From Planctomycetota bacterium (GTDB lineage: Bacteria; Planctomycetota; Phycisphaerae; Sedimentisphaerales; Anaerohalosphaeraceae): DNA of 28,193 nucleotides. Under the pieces are notes generated by a model. That model did not search any database. It worked only from the letters and a program-made list of their open reading frames with translations, and was not told the DNA's origin. Made by a program: the position numbers and the translations under genes. The stretch covers positions 1 through 28,193 of the forward strand of contig JAGHBX010000238.1 in assembly GCA_021160785.1 (NCBI GenBank). Reading direction: 5' to 3'. Shown piece by piece: positions 1 to 7,859 of the stretch; position 1 is the stretch's first letter, and the number at the start of each line of letters is the position of its first letter.

Positions 1-246
1 AAAGGAAACACTTTCAATATCACAGGCAAGTTTGGCGTATTTTATGAAGGCAGCCTGGTGGCGCATTGTTTGGATGCAGCGGGAGAGCATGTGCACAGCG
101 AAACCATTGTCTCGCAAGTCAGCCCGTTGAAAGCAGGCGTTTTGTCTCATACTATACAGGCTATTGAAAACACGGTATCTGTCTCCTTACATCTCTATGA
201 TAAGACAGGGCGGGACCTGGGACAACTGGCAAGAGCAGCATTGTAG
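1..246 (+). CDS. C-terminal end of an unidentified protein (5' truncated by window)
   Basis: The reading frame is open from base 1 and ends at a TAG at 244-246, leaving 81 residues. The segment alternates hydrophobic and polar residues (for example VSVSLHLYD near the end), as in a beta-sandwich tail of a secreted or carbohydrate-active protein, but no diagnostic motif is visible. A URO-D-like gene starts 17 bases downstream and a sugar transporter follows, so a carbohydrate-catabolism operon is a reasonable guess. The function cannot be assigned from this fragment. The GTG at 58 is internal and is not a true start. Confidence 0.6.
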   Translation, partial: KGNTFNITGKFGVFYEGSLVAHCLDAAGEHVHSETIVSQVSPLKAGVLSHTIQAIENTVSVSLHLYDKTGRDLGQLARAAL

Positions 247-263
247 AGAGGTATTGCAGGACT

Positions 264-1556
264 ATGGGCAATGAAGCAGAACAAATCGGAATGACTTCGC
301 GTCAAAGACTGCAGGCGGCGATGGAGCACAAACTTGCGGACAGGCTCTGTTTTGATTTAGGAGCTGGTGGACAGACCGGCATGGGAGTTTGTGCAGTGGG
401 CCGGCTGCGAGAAGCATTGCTTGGCGAAAGTGACTACAAAGTTAAAGTGATCGAACCCTATCAGATGCTTGGAGAGATTGACGAGGATCTTAGAAAAGCA
501 ATACAAGCCGATGTCGTGGGCGTTCATCCGCCGCGCGACATGTTCGGCCTGCGCCATGACCAATGGAAGCCGTTCACAATGCCGGTTGACGGCACAGAAG
601 TGCTTGTACCCAAAGATTTTAATTTCACCGTTGACAACAATGGCGACCTGTTTATGCACCCTGGGGGCGATACGTCGGTTGCTCCATCGGCAAAAATGCC
701 CTCAAGCAGCTATTTCTGGGATGCCGTGAGAAGACAGAAGCCGATTGTCGAAAACAAACTGGATCCGATGGATAACTGCCGGGAGTTCGGTTTGATGTCA
801 GACGCGGATGTTGACTACTTCAAAAACAAGGTCGACTGGTATTACGAGAATACGGATGCGGGGATCTATCTGACTTTTCCGGGGATCGCATTCGGAGATA
901 TCGCACTGGTGCCGGCAACGTGGATGGATAATCCCAAAGGTATTCGTGATGTGGAGGAATGGTACATTTCGACGGCCATCCGACGTGATTATGTATATAA
1001 GGTTTTCGAAAAACAGTGCGAGATCGGGCTCAAGAACATTGAAAGACTTGCCGCTGTGTTGGGCAACAGAGTGCAGGTAGTGTTTGTCAGCGGGACTGAT
1101 TTTGGCACTCAGCGTGGTCCGTTTATCTCCCCGCAGGCCTATCGCGACTTATACAAACCGTTCCAAAAGGCAATAAATGACAAAATCCATGAGCTGACCA
1201 ATTGGAAAATATTCATCCATTCATGCGGCGGAATCTACCCGCTGGTCCCGGATATGATCGAAGCAGGTTTTGATGTTTTAAATCCCGTTCAATGTTCCGC
1301 CGAAGGTATGGACCCGACGCGGCTCAAGAAGGAATTCGGAGATCAACTGGTGTTCTGGGGCGGTGGCGTGGACACCCAGAAGACACTTCCCTTTGGAAGT
1401 CCTGATGACGTTTATAGAGAAGTCAGTGAAAGAATCGAAATTTTCAATGCCAACAGTGGTTTTATTTTTAACAGCGTTCACAACATCCAAAGCAATGTTC
1501 CGATTGAGAATATGCTGGCGCTTTTCGAGGCAATAAGGGATGCACGAAAGGAATGA
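264..1556 (+). CDS. Uroporphyrinogen decarboxylase (URO-D) family protein, probable methyltransferase-like enzyme
   Basis: This 430-residue protein has the hallmarks of the URO-D/MtaA-CmuA superfamily (PF01208). An HSCGG segment near residue 318 matches the His-x-Cys zinc-type motif of cobamide methyltransferases, with a further Cys (VQCSAEGMDP) about 25 residues later. Then come FWGGGVDTQ and, near the C-terminus, a FNSVHNIQSNVP segment. True heme-pathway HemE is shorter and is usually found with heme genes. The neighbours here are a possible carbohydrate enzyme and a sugar porter, so a role in methyl-group or sugar-linked metabolism is more likely, though the substrate is unknown. The ATG at 264 has an AGAGG at 246-250. 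The next gene begins only 3 bases after the stop, so the two are surely cotranscribed. Confidence 0.85.
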   Translation: MGNEAEQIGMTSRQRLQAAMEHKLADRLCFDLGAGGQTGMGVCAVGRLREALLGESDYKVKVIEPYQMLGEIDEDLRKAIQADVVGVHPPRDMFGLRHDQWKPFTMPVDGTEVLVPKDFNFTVDNNGDLFMHPGGDTSVAPSAKMPSSSYFWDAVRRQKPIVENKLDPMDNCREFGLMSDADVDYFKNKVDWYYENTDAGIYLTFPGIAFGDIALVPATWMDNPKGIRDVEEWYISTAIRRDYVYKVFEKQCEIGLKNIERLAAVLGNRVQVVFVSGTDFGTQRGPFISPQAYRDLYKPFQKAINDKIHELTNWKIFIHSCGGIYPLVPDMIEAGFDVLNPVQCSAEGMDPTRLKKEFGDQLVFWGGGVDTQKTLPFGSPDDVYREVSERIEIFNANSGFIFNSVHNIQSNVPIENMLALFEAIRDARKE

Positions 1557-1559
1557 GGC

Positions 1560-2984
1560 ATGGACAGCAAAAGCACTAACCGTATTAAAGGATTAGCTCA
1601 TTATGACTTCGCTTACATGTGGCGGATATGCCTTGTTGCTGCGATGGGAGGCCTGCTGTTCGGTTATGACTGGGTCGTTATCGGCGGGGCCAAGCCCTTT
1701 TATGAGCCTTTTTTCAACATCAGCGATAATACACCATTTCTTCGCGGTTTTGCGCAGAGCAGCGCTCTTTTCGGGTGTATCATAGGCGCGGTTCTTTCCG
1801 GTATGCTTACCGACAAATTCGGCAGAAAGCGGCTGCTGGTCCTTTCGGGGTTTTTGTTTACGGTCTCTGCAACAGGTACGGGTTTGGCGTGGGGTTTTGG
1901 GGCTTTCATTTTCTTTCGCGTTATTGGAGGGCTCGGCATCGGGCTGGCCTCTAACCTCTCGCCCATGTACATCGCCGAAATATCGCCAGCTGAGTTGCGA
2001 GGGCGGTTTGTTTCGATCAACCAGTTGACTATTGTCATTGGCATACTGGCGGCGCAGATTGCGAATCTGCTCATTGCCCAACCTGTTCCCGAGGGCGCCA
2101 CGGAGCAGTTTATACTCGATTCGTGGAACGGCCAGTATGGTTGGCGATGGATGTTTGGCGCAGAAACGGTACCAGCCTTCGCCTTTTTCGTGCTTATGTT
2201 TTTCATTCCGGAAAGCCCAAGGTGGCTTGTCAAATACGGGAAATCCTCACTGGCCGAAAAGATACTGACAAAACTTGGTGGAGCGGAATATGCCCACGAA
2301 CAAACGCAGAATATCAAGAACACACTGGCAAGCGAGGAAATCGCAAGAGTCAATTTCAAGGATCTGATTGAGCCGAAGATGACGAAGATCATCGCTCTGG
2401 GCGTCTTTCTCGCCGTCTTTCAGCAGTGGTGCGGTATTAATGTCATTTTTAACTACGCACAAGAAGTCTTTGCCGCAGCCGGCTACGGTGTTAGCGACAT
2501 GCTTTTTAACGTCGTCATTACCGGAGTCGTAAACCTCGTCGCGACGTTTGTAGCCATCTACACGGTCGACCGTGTAGGACGAAAAGCCCTGATGCTCATC
2601 GGAGCCGGAGGCCTGGTCTGTTTCTATGGCATGCTTGGAACAGGGTACTTCTTCGAAAGCAAGGGTATTCACATGCTCATTCTGATTGTCCTCGCCATCG
2701 GCTGTTACGCCATGTCGCTGGCGCCGGTGACATGGGTGCTCATTTCCGAGATATTCCCCAACAGGATCCGTGGTGCGGCGATGTCCATCGCTGTCCTTTC
2801 TCTCTGGATCGCCTGCACGGTTCTTACGCTGACATTCCCGTATCTTAAGGAAACGCTCGGTGCACACGGCGCCTTCTGGACTTTCGGCGGTATTTGTGTT
2901 TTCGGATTTATATTCATGTACTATAAACTTCCGGAGACCAAGGGAAAGAGCCTGGAAGATATCGAAAGACAACTCGTCGATTGA
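1560..2984 (+). CDS. MFS transporter, sugar porter family
   Basis: The 474-residue product has the sugar-porter (TC 2.A.1.1) signature set. GGLLFGYDWVVIGGA lies in TM1, DKFGRKR in the TM2-3 loop, PESPRWLVKYGK after TM6, VDRVGRKAL in the TM8-9 loop and PETKGKSLEDIE at the C-terminus. About twelve hydrophobic helices are visible, and the length is normal for the family. It should import a hexose, pentose or polyol with protons across the inner membrane. It follows the URO-D-like gene by 3 bases, so the two form one operon with the gene truncated at the left edge. The tRNA-Leu fragment lies 24 bases downstream, so this is probably the last gene of the original chromosomal neighbourhood before the integrated element. 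Confidence 0.93.
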   Translation: MDSKSTNRIKGLAHYDFAYMWRICLVAAMGGLLFGYDWVVIGGAKPFYEPFFNISDNTPFLRGFAQSSALFGCIIGAVLSGMLTDKFGRKRLLVLSGFLFTVSATGTGLAWGFGAFIFFRVIGGLGIGLASNLSPMYIAEISPAELRGRFVSINQLTIVIGILAAQIANLLIAQPVPEGATEQFILDSWNGQYGWRWMFGAETVPAFAFFVLMFFIPESPRWLVKYGKSSLAEKILTKLGGAEYAHEQTQNIKNTLASEEIARVNFKDLIEPKMTKIIALGVFLAVFQQWCGINVIFNYAQEVFAAAGYGVSDMLFNVVITGVVNLVATFVAIYTVDRVGRKALMLIGAGGLVCFYGMLGTGYFFESKGIHMLILIVLAIGCYAMSLAPVTWVLISEIFPNRIRGAAMSIAVLSLWIACTVLTLTFPYLKETLGAHGAFWTFGGICVFGFIFMYYKLPETKGKSLEDIERQLVD

Positions 2985-3008
2985 CATAAGTCTTTGTCGA
3001 TAAAGGAC

Positions 3009-3064
3009 TGCGAGCGAGAGAATTCGAATCTCCACGTCCCGAAGGACACAAGAACCTAAACCTA
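3009..3064 (-). repeat. tRNA-Leu(TAG) 3' fragment, probable attachment-site half
   Basis: Read on the minus strand, the segment gives in order a TTTAGGT anticodon loop (anticodon TAG), a long variable arm with GTCC-TTCG-GGAC, a T arm GGAGA-TTCGAAT-TCTCT, a 3' acceptor strand CGCTCGC and discriminator A. These are the 3' parts of a bacterial tRNA-Leu. The 5' acceptor strand, D arm and most of the 5' anticodon stem are absent: the sequence upstream of AGGTTTAGGT does not pair or resemble a tRNA. A displaced tRNA 3' half beside an integrase gene is the usual scar of tyrosine-recombinase integration. Its direction implies that the element lies at higher coordinates and the intact tRNA-Leu beyond them. 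It is not a functional tRNA gene. Confidence 0.72.
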
Positions 3065-3155
3065 CTCAGTACCCCCAGTATTGCCTTTTTAATGCCGTTA
3101 ATGGGGGCACACACCCCACAACTCCCCATAGTCCGGAGTAGCTCGGAGCAAATTT

Positions 3156-3881
3156 TCACCGGATTTTCACCGGAGTAAAGATGTCTACAATACTATTGCT
3201 CAAAATTATGGCTCTTCCGGTTAACGCGTAGGTGGATTTGTGCAGGTTGAATATTCTCAATTTGAGATATTCATCGTCGCGGTATCCGTAAGCATTCCGT
3301 TGCAGTATCGCAATCTTGCAGTTAACGGCCTCCAGTTTTCCGGTGCTGATACGATGATTGTGCCAGTTCAAAATGAACGGCTTCCATATCAACAACTGCC
3401 GGGCGGCATCTTTAAGTATTCTGATAGCACTGGCGGCGGCCTCACGAATCCAGGCCGTCAGTTCGGCCTCGGCCTTGTCTTTGTCGGCACATTGAAACAG
3501 CAATCGCAGCCGTTCTTTCATATAGTAAGCAATCGCAAGCGGCTGATTCAATTCCAGCACCGCGGCGATATACCCGCTGGCCATGTCCGTCGCCACTGCT
3601 TCAACTTTTGCCTTGGATCGCCTCAAACGCCTCCAGAAGCCCTTTAAGGCGCCTTTGCCCTTACCTTTGCCGATATGAATAACCCGTCCTGTTCCAAGAT
3701 CAAGCATGAGGGTTATGTACTTGCGTTTCTTGCCGAGATACACCTCGTCGATGGCAATGTGACGAACTTTCTTAAGCTTAAAGGATTTGTATTTGCGACG
3801 CAGATGCCGTTTGTGAATCTCCTTATGTGGTTTTATTTTTCCACATAGTATAAAGTCATGTCTTTTTTTGTACAGCTTTAC
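3156..3881 (-). pseudogene. ISL3-family transposase remnant (5' truncated, internal deletion)
   Basis: The minus-strand frame is open from 3881 to the stop at 3156, about 241 codons. It contains RHIAIDEVYLGKKRKYIT, the first catalytic Asp region of ISL3 DDE transposases, then VEAVATDMASGY (second Asp) and STGKLEAVN with NAYGYRDDEYLKLRIF (Glu region and C-terminal block). Intact ISL3 transposases are about 400 residues. The N-terminal zinc-ribbon/HTH part is missing, and no good start exists (a GTG at 3743 is internal). The second Asp is followed by AAVLE and then directly by LNQPLAIAYYMKERLRLL. From memory of the family, roughly 70-80 residues normally lie between these blocks, so an in-frame internal deletion is likely. 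No terminal inverted repeats were recognised. The element is dead. Confidence 0.8.
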
Positions 3882-3972
3882 CTACGCATTGTCCGGATGA
3901 GCCCTATTTTTAACGAATCACGCCTCCCTTTTTTGCTTGAACCAAACAGCGAAAATCACGATACATGAGTAT

Positions 3973-4792
3973 ATGAAAAAGGTTTGGATTTACAAAAGAA
4001 AAAATGTAAATGGCTGGTGTAACGGAAGCATCCCTTTATGAATCTGCCCTGACTTTGGGACATTTCGAAAGAGTAGTTGGAAGATGTAATTCTAAACAAA
4101 TCACCCAGGATGTCATTGACAAGTTCATACTCGACAGGGGTAAAGAAGTAAAACGCTCGACACTCAACAAAGATATCAGAAACATGAAAACCTTCGTCAA
4201 CTGGTGCAGAAAGAATCGGTATTTGAATGGAGATATTGAACTCCACTTGTTGAAGGAAGTTGAAAAGCCTGTGAAATCTCTGAACAGCGATCAGGTAAAG
4301 AGATTGGTTCTGGAATCCCGGTTCCATCGAACAATGCGGCTCAGAATTCTGTTGGGCCTAGGCACAGGTTTGCGGAGAGGTGATATTGAGTCGCTCTCAA
4401 TTAGCGATCTCGACTTTGTGAGCAATTATATTACGACGAAAAGCCGAAAAACCAGAAAAGGTATGGGAGCACGTCCCATGTCTGCTTTAATCATGACAGA
4501 GCTTTCAAACTATGTTGCCAAAATCGATGCTGATCAAGAGCGGCTGTTCAACGATAAGTTCAACCGAAGGCAATGGAAGAAAATATGTGAAAAAGCCAGT
4601 TTGGTTGGCTTGAAGTTTCACGATTTGCGAAAAACCTTCTGCTCCATACTTGCTCAAAACGGAATCTCCACTGCAGTAACCCAGAAGCTGCTCGAACATT
4701 CTTCGCCGGAATTGACGAATAAGGTATACACGAATGTTGATCCTGTCCTGCGACACGCGGTAGATCAAATACCGGTTGGGGGGTGGCTCTGA
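3973..4792 (+). pseudogene. Tyrosine recombinase (phage-type integrase), N-terminal deletion and frameshift
   Basis: The frame from 4010 gives 260 residues with a full catalytic domain: TGLRRGDIE (Arg122), HDLRKTF (His204, Arg207), LLEHSS (His230) and KVYTNVD (nucleophile Tyr240). The SAM-like core-binding region VTEASLYESALTLGHF starts almost at residue 3, and an in-frame TAA sits immediately before the ATG at 4010. In another frame, the ATG at 3973 encodes MKKVWIYKRKNVNGW, which looks like the native N-terminus of this integrase type, and then runs into a stop. The gene therefore seems to have lost about 50-65 codons near 4012-4020 with a frameshift. It lies about 0.9 kb inside the tRNA-Leu fragment and is the natural candidate for the enzyme that once integrated the element. 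Residual activity of the 260-residue form is unlikely. Confidence 0.78.
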
Positions 4793-5008
4793 TTACCAGA
4801 GGGTTGAAGGACAGCAAATCTTCCGGGATGTTTATGTTAAAGCAGATGAAGTACGAAAAACGCATCACGGGTACTGTTTTTGCTTTTCCGGGCGTTCGGT
4901 TTTTGGCGGTGCATTCACTGCTCATTTATGGTATCATTGTTAACGAAAGTACTATCGGCCGAATACGTGAAACTGTGGGAGTATCCTATCGATAAGATAT
5001 ATAAGGAT

Positions 5009-6331
5009 ATGAAGAGCGAAGAACAAAATGTAATACTGGATTCTATCACTGAGGGTGTGTTTACGGTAGATTTGGAGTGGCGGATTACCTCTTTCAATCG
5101 AGCGGCCGAAGAAATTACCGGGATTTTGCGCCAACAGGCTATAGGCCAACAGTGTAAGAATATTTTGCGGGCCAACGTATGCGAGACTGCCTGTGCGCTT
5201 CGCAGTACGATTGAAACGGGGACACCCATAATAAACAAGCCGGTTCATATCATTGATATTGCAGGCCGGCAGAAGGCCATCTCCATATCGACAGCACTTT
5301 TAAGGGATGAAGAGGGCAAAGTGATTGGCGGCGTTGAAACCTTCCGCGACGTGAGTCTTATTGAAGAACTCCGCAAGGAAATAGATCATAACTACACTTA
5401 TGAAGATATCATAAGCAGAAATCACCGAATGCAGAATTTGTTTGACATCATGCCCAATATTGCCGAAAGCAGCGCCACGGTATTAATTGTCGGTGAAAGT
5501 GGTACGGGGAAGGAGCTTTTCGCCAAAGCGATTCATAACCTCGGTCCTCGGAGCAACAAGCCTTTTATTGCAGTCAATTCTGCGGCCCTTCCCGATACCC
5601 TGCTCGAGTCGGAATTGTTTGGCTACAAGGCCGGAGCCTTCACCGACGCCAGAAAAGACAAGCCGGGACGATTCGCTTTAGCCGAAGGGGGGACCATTTT
5701 TTTGGATGAGATTGGCGATATTACAAGTGCCTTGCAGGCCAGGTTGCTTCGCGTCCTGCAGGAACGTACTTATGAACCATTGGGTTCGGTTTCTTCAGTC
5801 AAAGCCGATGTGCGTGTTATTGCTGCAACCAACAAAGACCTCGGCAAACTCGTTACAGAAGGAAACTTTCGACAGGATTTGTATTACCGAATCAATGTGG
5901 TCAAGCTCGAACTGCCTCCGTTGAGAGACAAGAAAGAGGACATCCCTCTGCTGACAGATCATATCATCAGCCGTTTTAATCTTCTGCATAACAAGAACAT
6001 CGGGGGGGTGACAGAGGAGGTGCTAAGTATTCTCCTCATGTATGATTTTCCGGGCAATGTCCGTGAACTCGAGAACATTATCGAGCATTGCTTTGTCCTG
6101 TGCCAGGGTGAGATAATTGAAGCCTGCCACCTGCCGTCAAATCTCCACGCCCAGCCTGCCATCGGCTACTCTGCAGGCAGCAAGACTGCGGCCCTGAGAG
6201 AAACTGAAAAAGTGCTCATCACCCAGGCTTTGCAGCGAAACAACGGCAATCGTGCCGCTACCGCCAGAGACTTGGGGGTGCACAAAAGCACTCTCTTTAG
6301 AAAGATCAAATCGTTAGGTATCAAAGCCTGA
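5009..6331 (+). CDS. PAS domain sigma54-dependent transcriptional activator (NtrC/bEBP family)
   Basis: The 440-residue protein has a PAS domain (about residues 5-115), a short coiled linker, an AAA+ sigma54-interaction domain (about 130-370) and a Fis-type HTH at the C-terminus (NRAATARDLGVHKSTLFRKI). Visible motifs are Walker A GESGTGKE (163-169), Walker B TIFLDEIGD (229-237) and FPGNVRELEN (347-356). The sigma54-contacting loop reads GAFTDA instead of GAFTGA. The PAS domain carries Cys49, Cys58 and Cys62, suggesting redox or metal sensing. I chose ATG 5009 because the PAS domain starts there. An upstream ATG at 4880 only adds an unrelated 43-residue stretch. An AAGG at 5003-5006 sits rather close to the start. 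A near-perfect sigma54 promoter lies 153 bases downstream, so this is very probably the cluster's own activator, like the regulator of the Desulfovibrio ORP operons. Confidence 0.93.
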   Translation: MKSEEQNVILDSITEGVFTVDLEWRITSFNRAAEEITGILRQQAIGQQCKNILRANVCETACALRSTIETGTPIINKPVHIIDIAGRQKAISISTALLRDEEGKVIGGVETFRDVSLIEELRKEIDHNYTYEDIISRNHRMQNLFDIMPNIAESSATVLIVGESGTGKELFAKAIHNLGPRSNKPFIAVNSAALPDTLLESELFGYKAGAFTDARKDKPGRFALAEGGTIFLDEIGDITSALQARLLRVLQERTYEPLGSVSSVKADVRVIAATNKDLGKLVTEGNFRQDLYYRINVVKLELPPLRDKKEDIPLLTDHIISRFNLLHNKNIGGVTEEVLSILLMYDFPGNVRELENIIEHCFVLCQGEIIEACHLPSNLHAQPAIGYSAGSKTAALRETEKVLITQALQRNNGNRAATARDLGVHKSTLFRKIKSLGIKA

Positions 6332-6366
6332 CCGTCGCATTCATGCAACGCATAAGGACCGGCAAA

Positions 6367-6433
6367 GGTCGCATATTCGCGACCATATTTGATCGTTCTT
6401 TATAGTGCTGTCTTTACGAACAATTCTATAAAG
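6367..6433. promoter_or_regulatory. Two inverted repeats, candidate activator-binding sites (UAS)
   Basis: Two separate dyads lie between the activator gene and the -24/-12 promoter. The first is GGTCGC-N6-GCGACC (6367-6384). The second is CTTTATAG at 6398-6405 paired with CTATAAAG at 6426-6433, a perfect 8-base arm with a 20-base spacer. They lie roughly 50-120 bases upstream of the promoter, in the range where enhancer-binding proteins bind. The first could instead act as a weak terminator for the activator gene, but no T-run follows it directly. The assignment is inference from position and symmetry. Confidence 0.4.
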
Positions 6434-6483
6434 CATTGTAGTAAATAGGCTTACAGTCACCCTTCCCTCAAAAGCCTCCCTCC

Positions 6484-6499
6484 TGGCATACCTCTTGCT
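6484..6499 (+). promoter_or_regulatory. Sigma54 (-24/-12) promoter
   Basis: TGGCAT, five bases, then TTGCT gives the invariant GG-N10-GC spacing (GG 6485-6486, GC 6497-6498) of sigma54 promoters. It lies 22 bases before the ATG of the first orange-protein-like gene, which places a transcript start near 6510 and leaves a short leader containing AGAGG at 6511-6515. A sigma54 activator gene lies directly upstream. I scanned by eye for similar sites before the other genes of the cluster and saw none as good. Confidence 0.85.
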
Positions 6500-6521
6500 T
6501 GTTGTAGGTCAGAGGTTTGAA

Positions 6522-6944
6522 ATGAAAATAGCTATATCAATATGGAATGGTGTTGTCTCGAATGTCTTTGACTTTGCCGATCAACTCCTGGTAGTTGATG
6601 TCGAAGACAAAGTGGAGGTCGGGCGTTCAGAATTTGAGTTGGGACAGCAGGTAATACAGCAACGTTCAAGCCTGTTGACTAAGCTCAATGTCGATGTTCT
6701 TATTTGCGGCGGTATCTCTCAGTCGCTTGCCTCAATGCTTGTGGCCTCCAATATAGAGGTCATTCCATTTGTAACCGGCCCGGTAGATGAGGTCCTGAAT
6801 GCATACTTCAGTAATCACTTGGCCGAACCACAGTTTCTGCAGCCGGGCAGCCAGGTCGGTGCAAGGAAACGTTTCTGCCGTCAACGCCAACGCAGATGCA
6901 GGCATAAACATCGTGGCAGCAGGTCCAGGAACGAAATTACATAA
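6522..6944 (+). CDS. NifX/NifB-type dinitrogenase iron-molybdenum cofactor-binding (orange-protein-like) protein
   Basis: The 140-residue protein starts MKIAISIWNGVVSNVFDFA, the typical opening of the NifX/NafY/ORP fold (PF02579). It continues with LNVDVLICGGISQSLASML and VIPFVTGPVDEVLNAYF. Family members bind Fe-, Mo- or Mo-Cu-sulfur clusters non-covalently or through chaperone contacts. The last 30 residues are very basic with two cysteines (FCRQRQRRCRHKHRG). Basic tails occur in the family, but this one could also reflect a late frameshift. The ATG at 6522 is preferred because a TTG at 6495 lies inside the sigma54 promoter and AGAGG is well spaced before 6522. It is the first gene of the sigma54-controlled unit and probably the counterpart of ORP in the Desulfovibrio system. 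Confidence 0.88.
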   Translation: MKIAISIWNGVVSNVFDFADQLLVVDVEDKVEVGRSEFELGQQVIQQRSSLLTKLNVDVLICGGISQSLASMLVASNIEVIPFVTGPVDEVLNAYFSNHLAEPQFLQPGSQVGARKRFCRQRQRRCRHKHRGSRSRNEIT

Positions 6945-6965
6945 TAAGTAAAGGTAAAAACATTT

Positions 6966-7859
6966 ATGAGAACGTATTTTGATTGTATACCTTGTTTCAT
7001 TCGTCAGGTGATTGACTCATTAAGAGTGATAACCGGTGATGAAGCTATCCATGAACAGGTTTTGCGGAGAGTTCTTGATTTAGCCAGTGAGATGGACCTT
7101 CGTCAAAGTCCTCCAGCTATGGCGCAGAAGATACACCGGATTATTCGGCAGTTGACTGAGATCGATGACCCATACAAAGAAGTGAAAACACGCTTTAATG
7201 CTTTCGCCTTAGAACTTTACCCCGGATTACAAAAGCTGGTCATGGAATCTGAAGATCCTTTCGAGACTGCTGTTCGCCTGGCCATTGCGGGAAATATCAT
7301 CGATCTGGGCGTCAAAAGTTCATTGGGAATCCCAGAAGTTGAAAGAAGTATCAAAGAATCGCTGACGGTTCCGTTCGATACGACAAATATGGATGAGTTC
7401 AAGAATGCCTCAGTTGAAGCGCACAATATTCTCTACATCGGTGATAATTCAGGTGAGATTGTATTTGATCGGTTTCTTATCGAACAGATCGGTCCGGAGA
7501 GAATCACATTTGTGGTAAGAGGCAGGCCGGTGATCAATGATGCAACAATAGAGGATGCTCATGCCGCGGGCTTGATGGATTTGGTTAAAGTCATCGATAG
7601 TGGGGACGATGCCCCCGGCACTATTCTGGAGTCCTGTTCCGAAGAATTCCGTATCCATTTTGAACAGTCGGACATGGTTATTGCCAAGGGCCAGGGTAAT
7701 TTCGAGTCGCTCAGCGATATTGATAAAAATATATTCTTCCTGCTAAGAGCTAAATGTCCTGTTATTGCCAATCATCTCGACTGCAAGATTGGGGAAATGA
7801 TCCTGCATAAAAGCAAATTGCTGAATCATGTTGTTGAATTAGCTAAGGAGGCCGAGTAG
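6966..7859 (+). CDS. DUF89 / ARMT1-like metal-dependent phosphatase-family protein
   Basis: The 297-residue product opens MRTYFDCIPCFIRQV, a CxxC-containing start typical of bacterial and archaeal DUF89 (PF01937) proteins. It has the metal-site segment YIGDNSGEIVFDRFLIE (about residues 158-174), then IDSGDDAPGT and a GQGNFESL segment. Family members are damage-control phosphatases acting on sugar phosphates and phosphometabolites, with a bound divalent metal. Small archaeal-type members like this are often found with ORP/NifX genes, but their substrate is unknown. It follows the orange-protein-like gene by 21 bases, and its stop abuts the next start, so it belongs to the sigma54 operon. The length is full for the short subfamily. 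Confidence 0.85.
   Translation: MRTYFDCIPCFIRQVIDSLRVITGDEAIHEQVLRRVLDLASEMDLRQSPPAMAQKIHRIIRQLTEIDDPYKEVKTRFNAFALELYPGLQKLVMESEDPFETAVRLAIAGNIIDLGVKSSLGIPEVERSIKESLTVPFDTTNMDEFKNASVEAHNILYIGDNSGEIVFDRFLIEQIGPERITFVVRGRPVINDATIEDAHAAGLMDLVKVIDSGDDAPGTILESCSEEFRIHFEQSDMVIAKGQGNFESLSDIDKNIFFLLRAKCPVIANHLDCKIGEMILHKSKLLNHVVELAKEAE

Noticed and set aside
1593..3035. Long minus-strand frames opposite the MFS transporter
   Set aside because: They are shadows of the transporter's codon pattern and give no recognisable protein.
3009..3064. Functional tRNA-Leu gene
   Set aside because: The 5' acceptor strand, D arm and 5' anticodon stem are absent from the sequence on the 5' side.
4783..4995. 70-residue frame after the integrase
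   Set aside because: It overlaps the integrase end, lacks a ribosome site and has no recognisable features, so it is treated as chance.
4880..5008. Upstream in-frame extension of the sigma54 activator (ATG 4880)
   Set aside because: The added 43 residues resemble no activator N-terminus, and the PAS domain begins right after ATG 5009.
6495..6521. TTG start for the first NifX-type gene
   Set aside because: The TTG lies inside the sigma54 promoter, and ATG 6522 has a proper ribosome site and the family start MKIAI.
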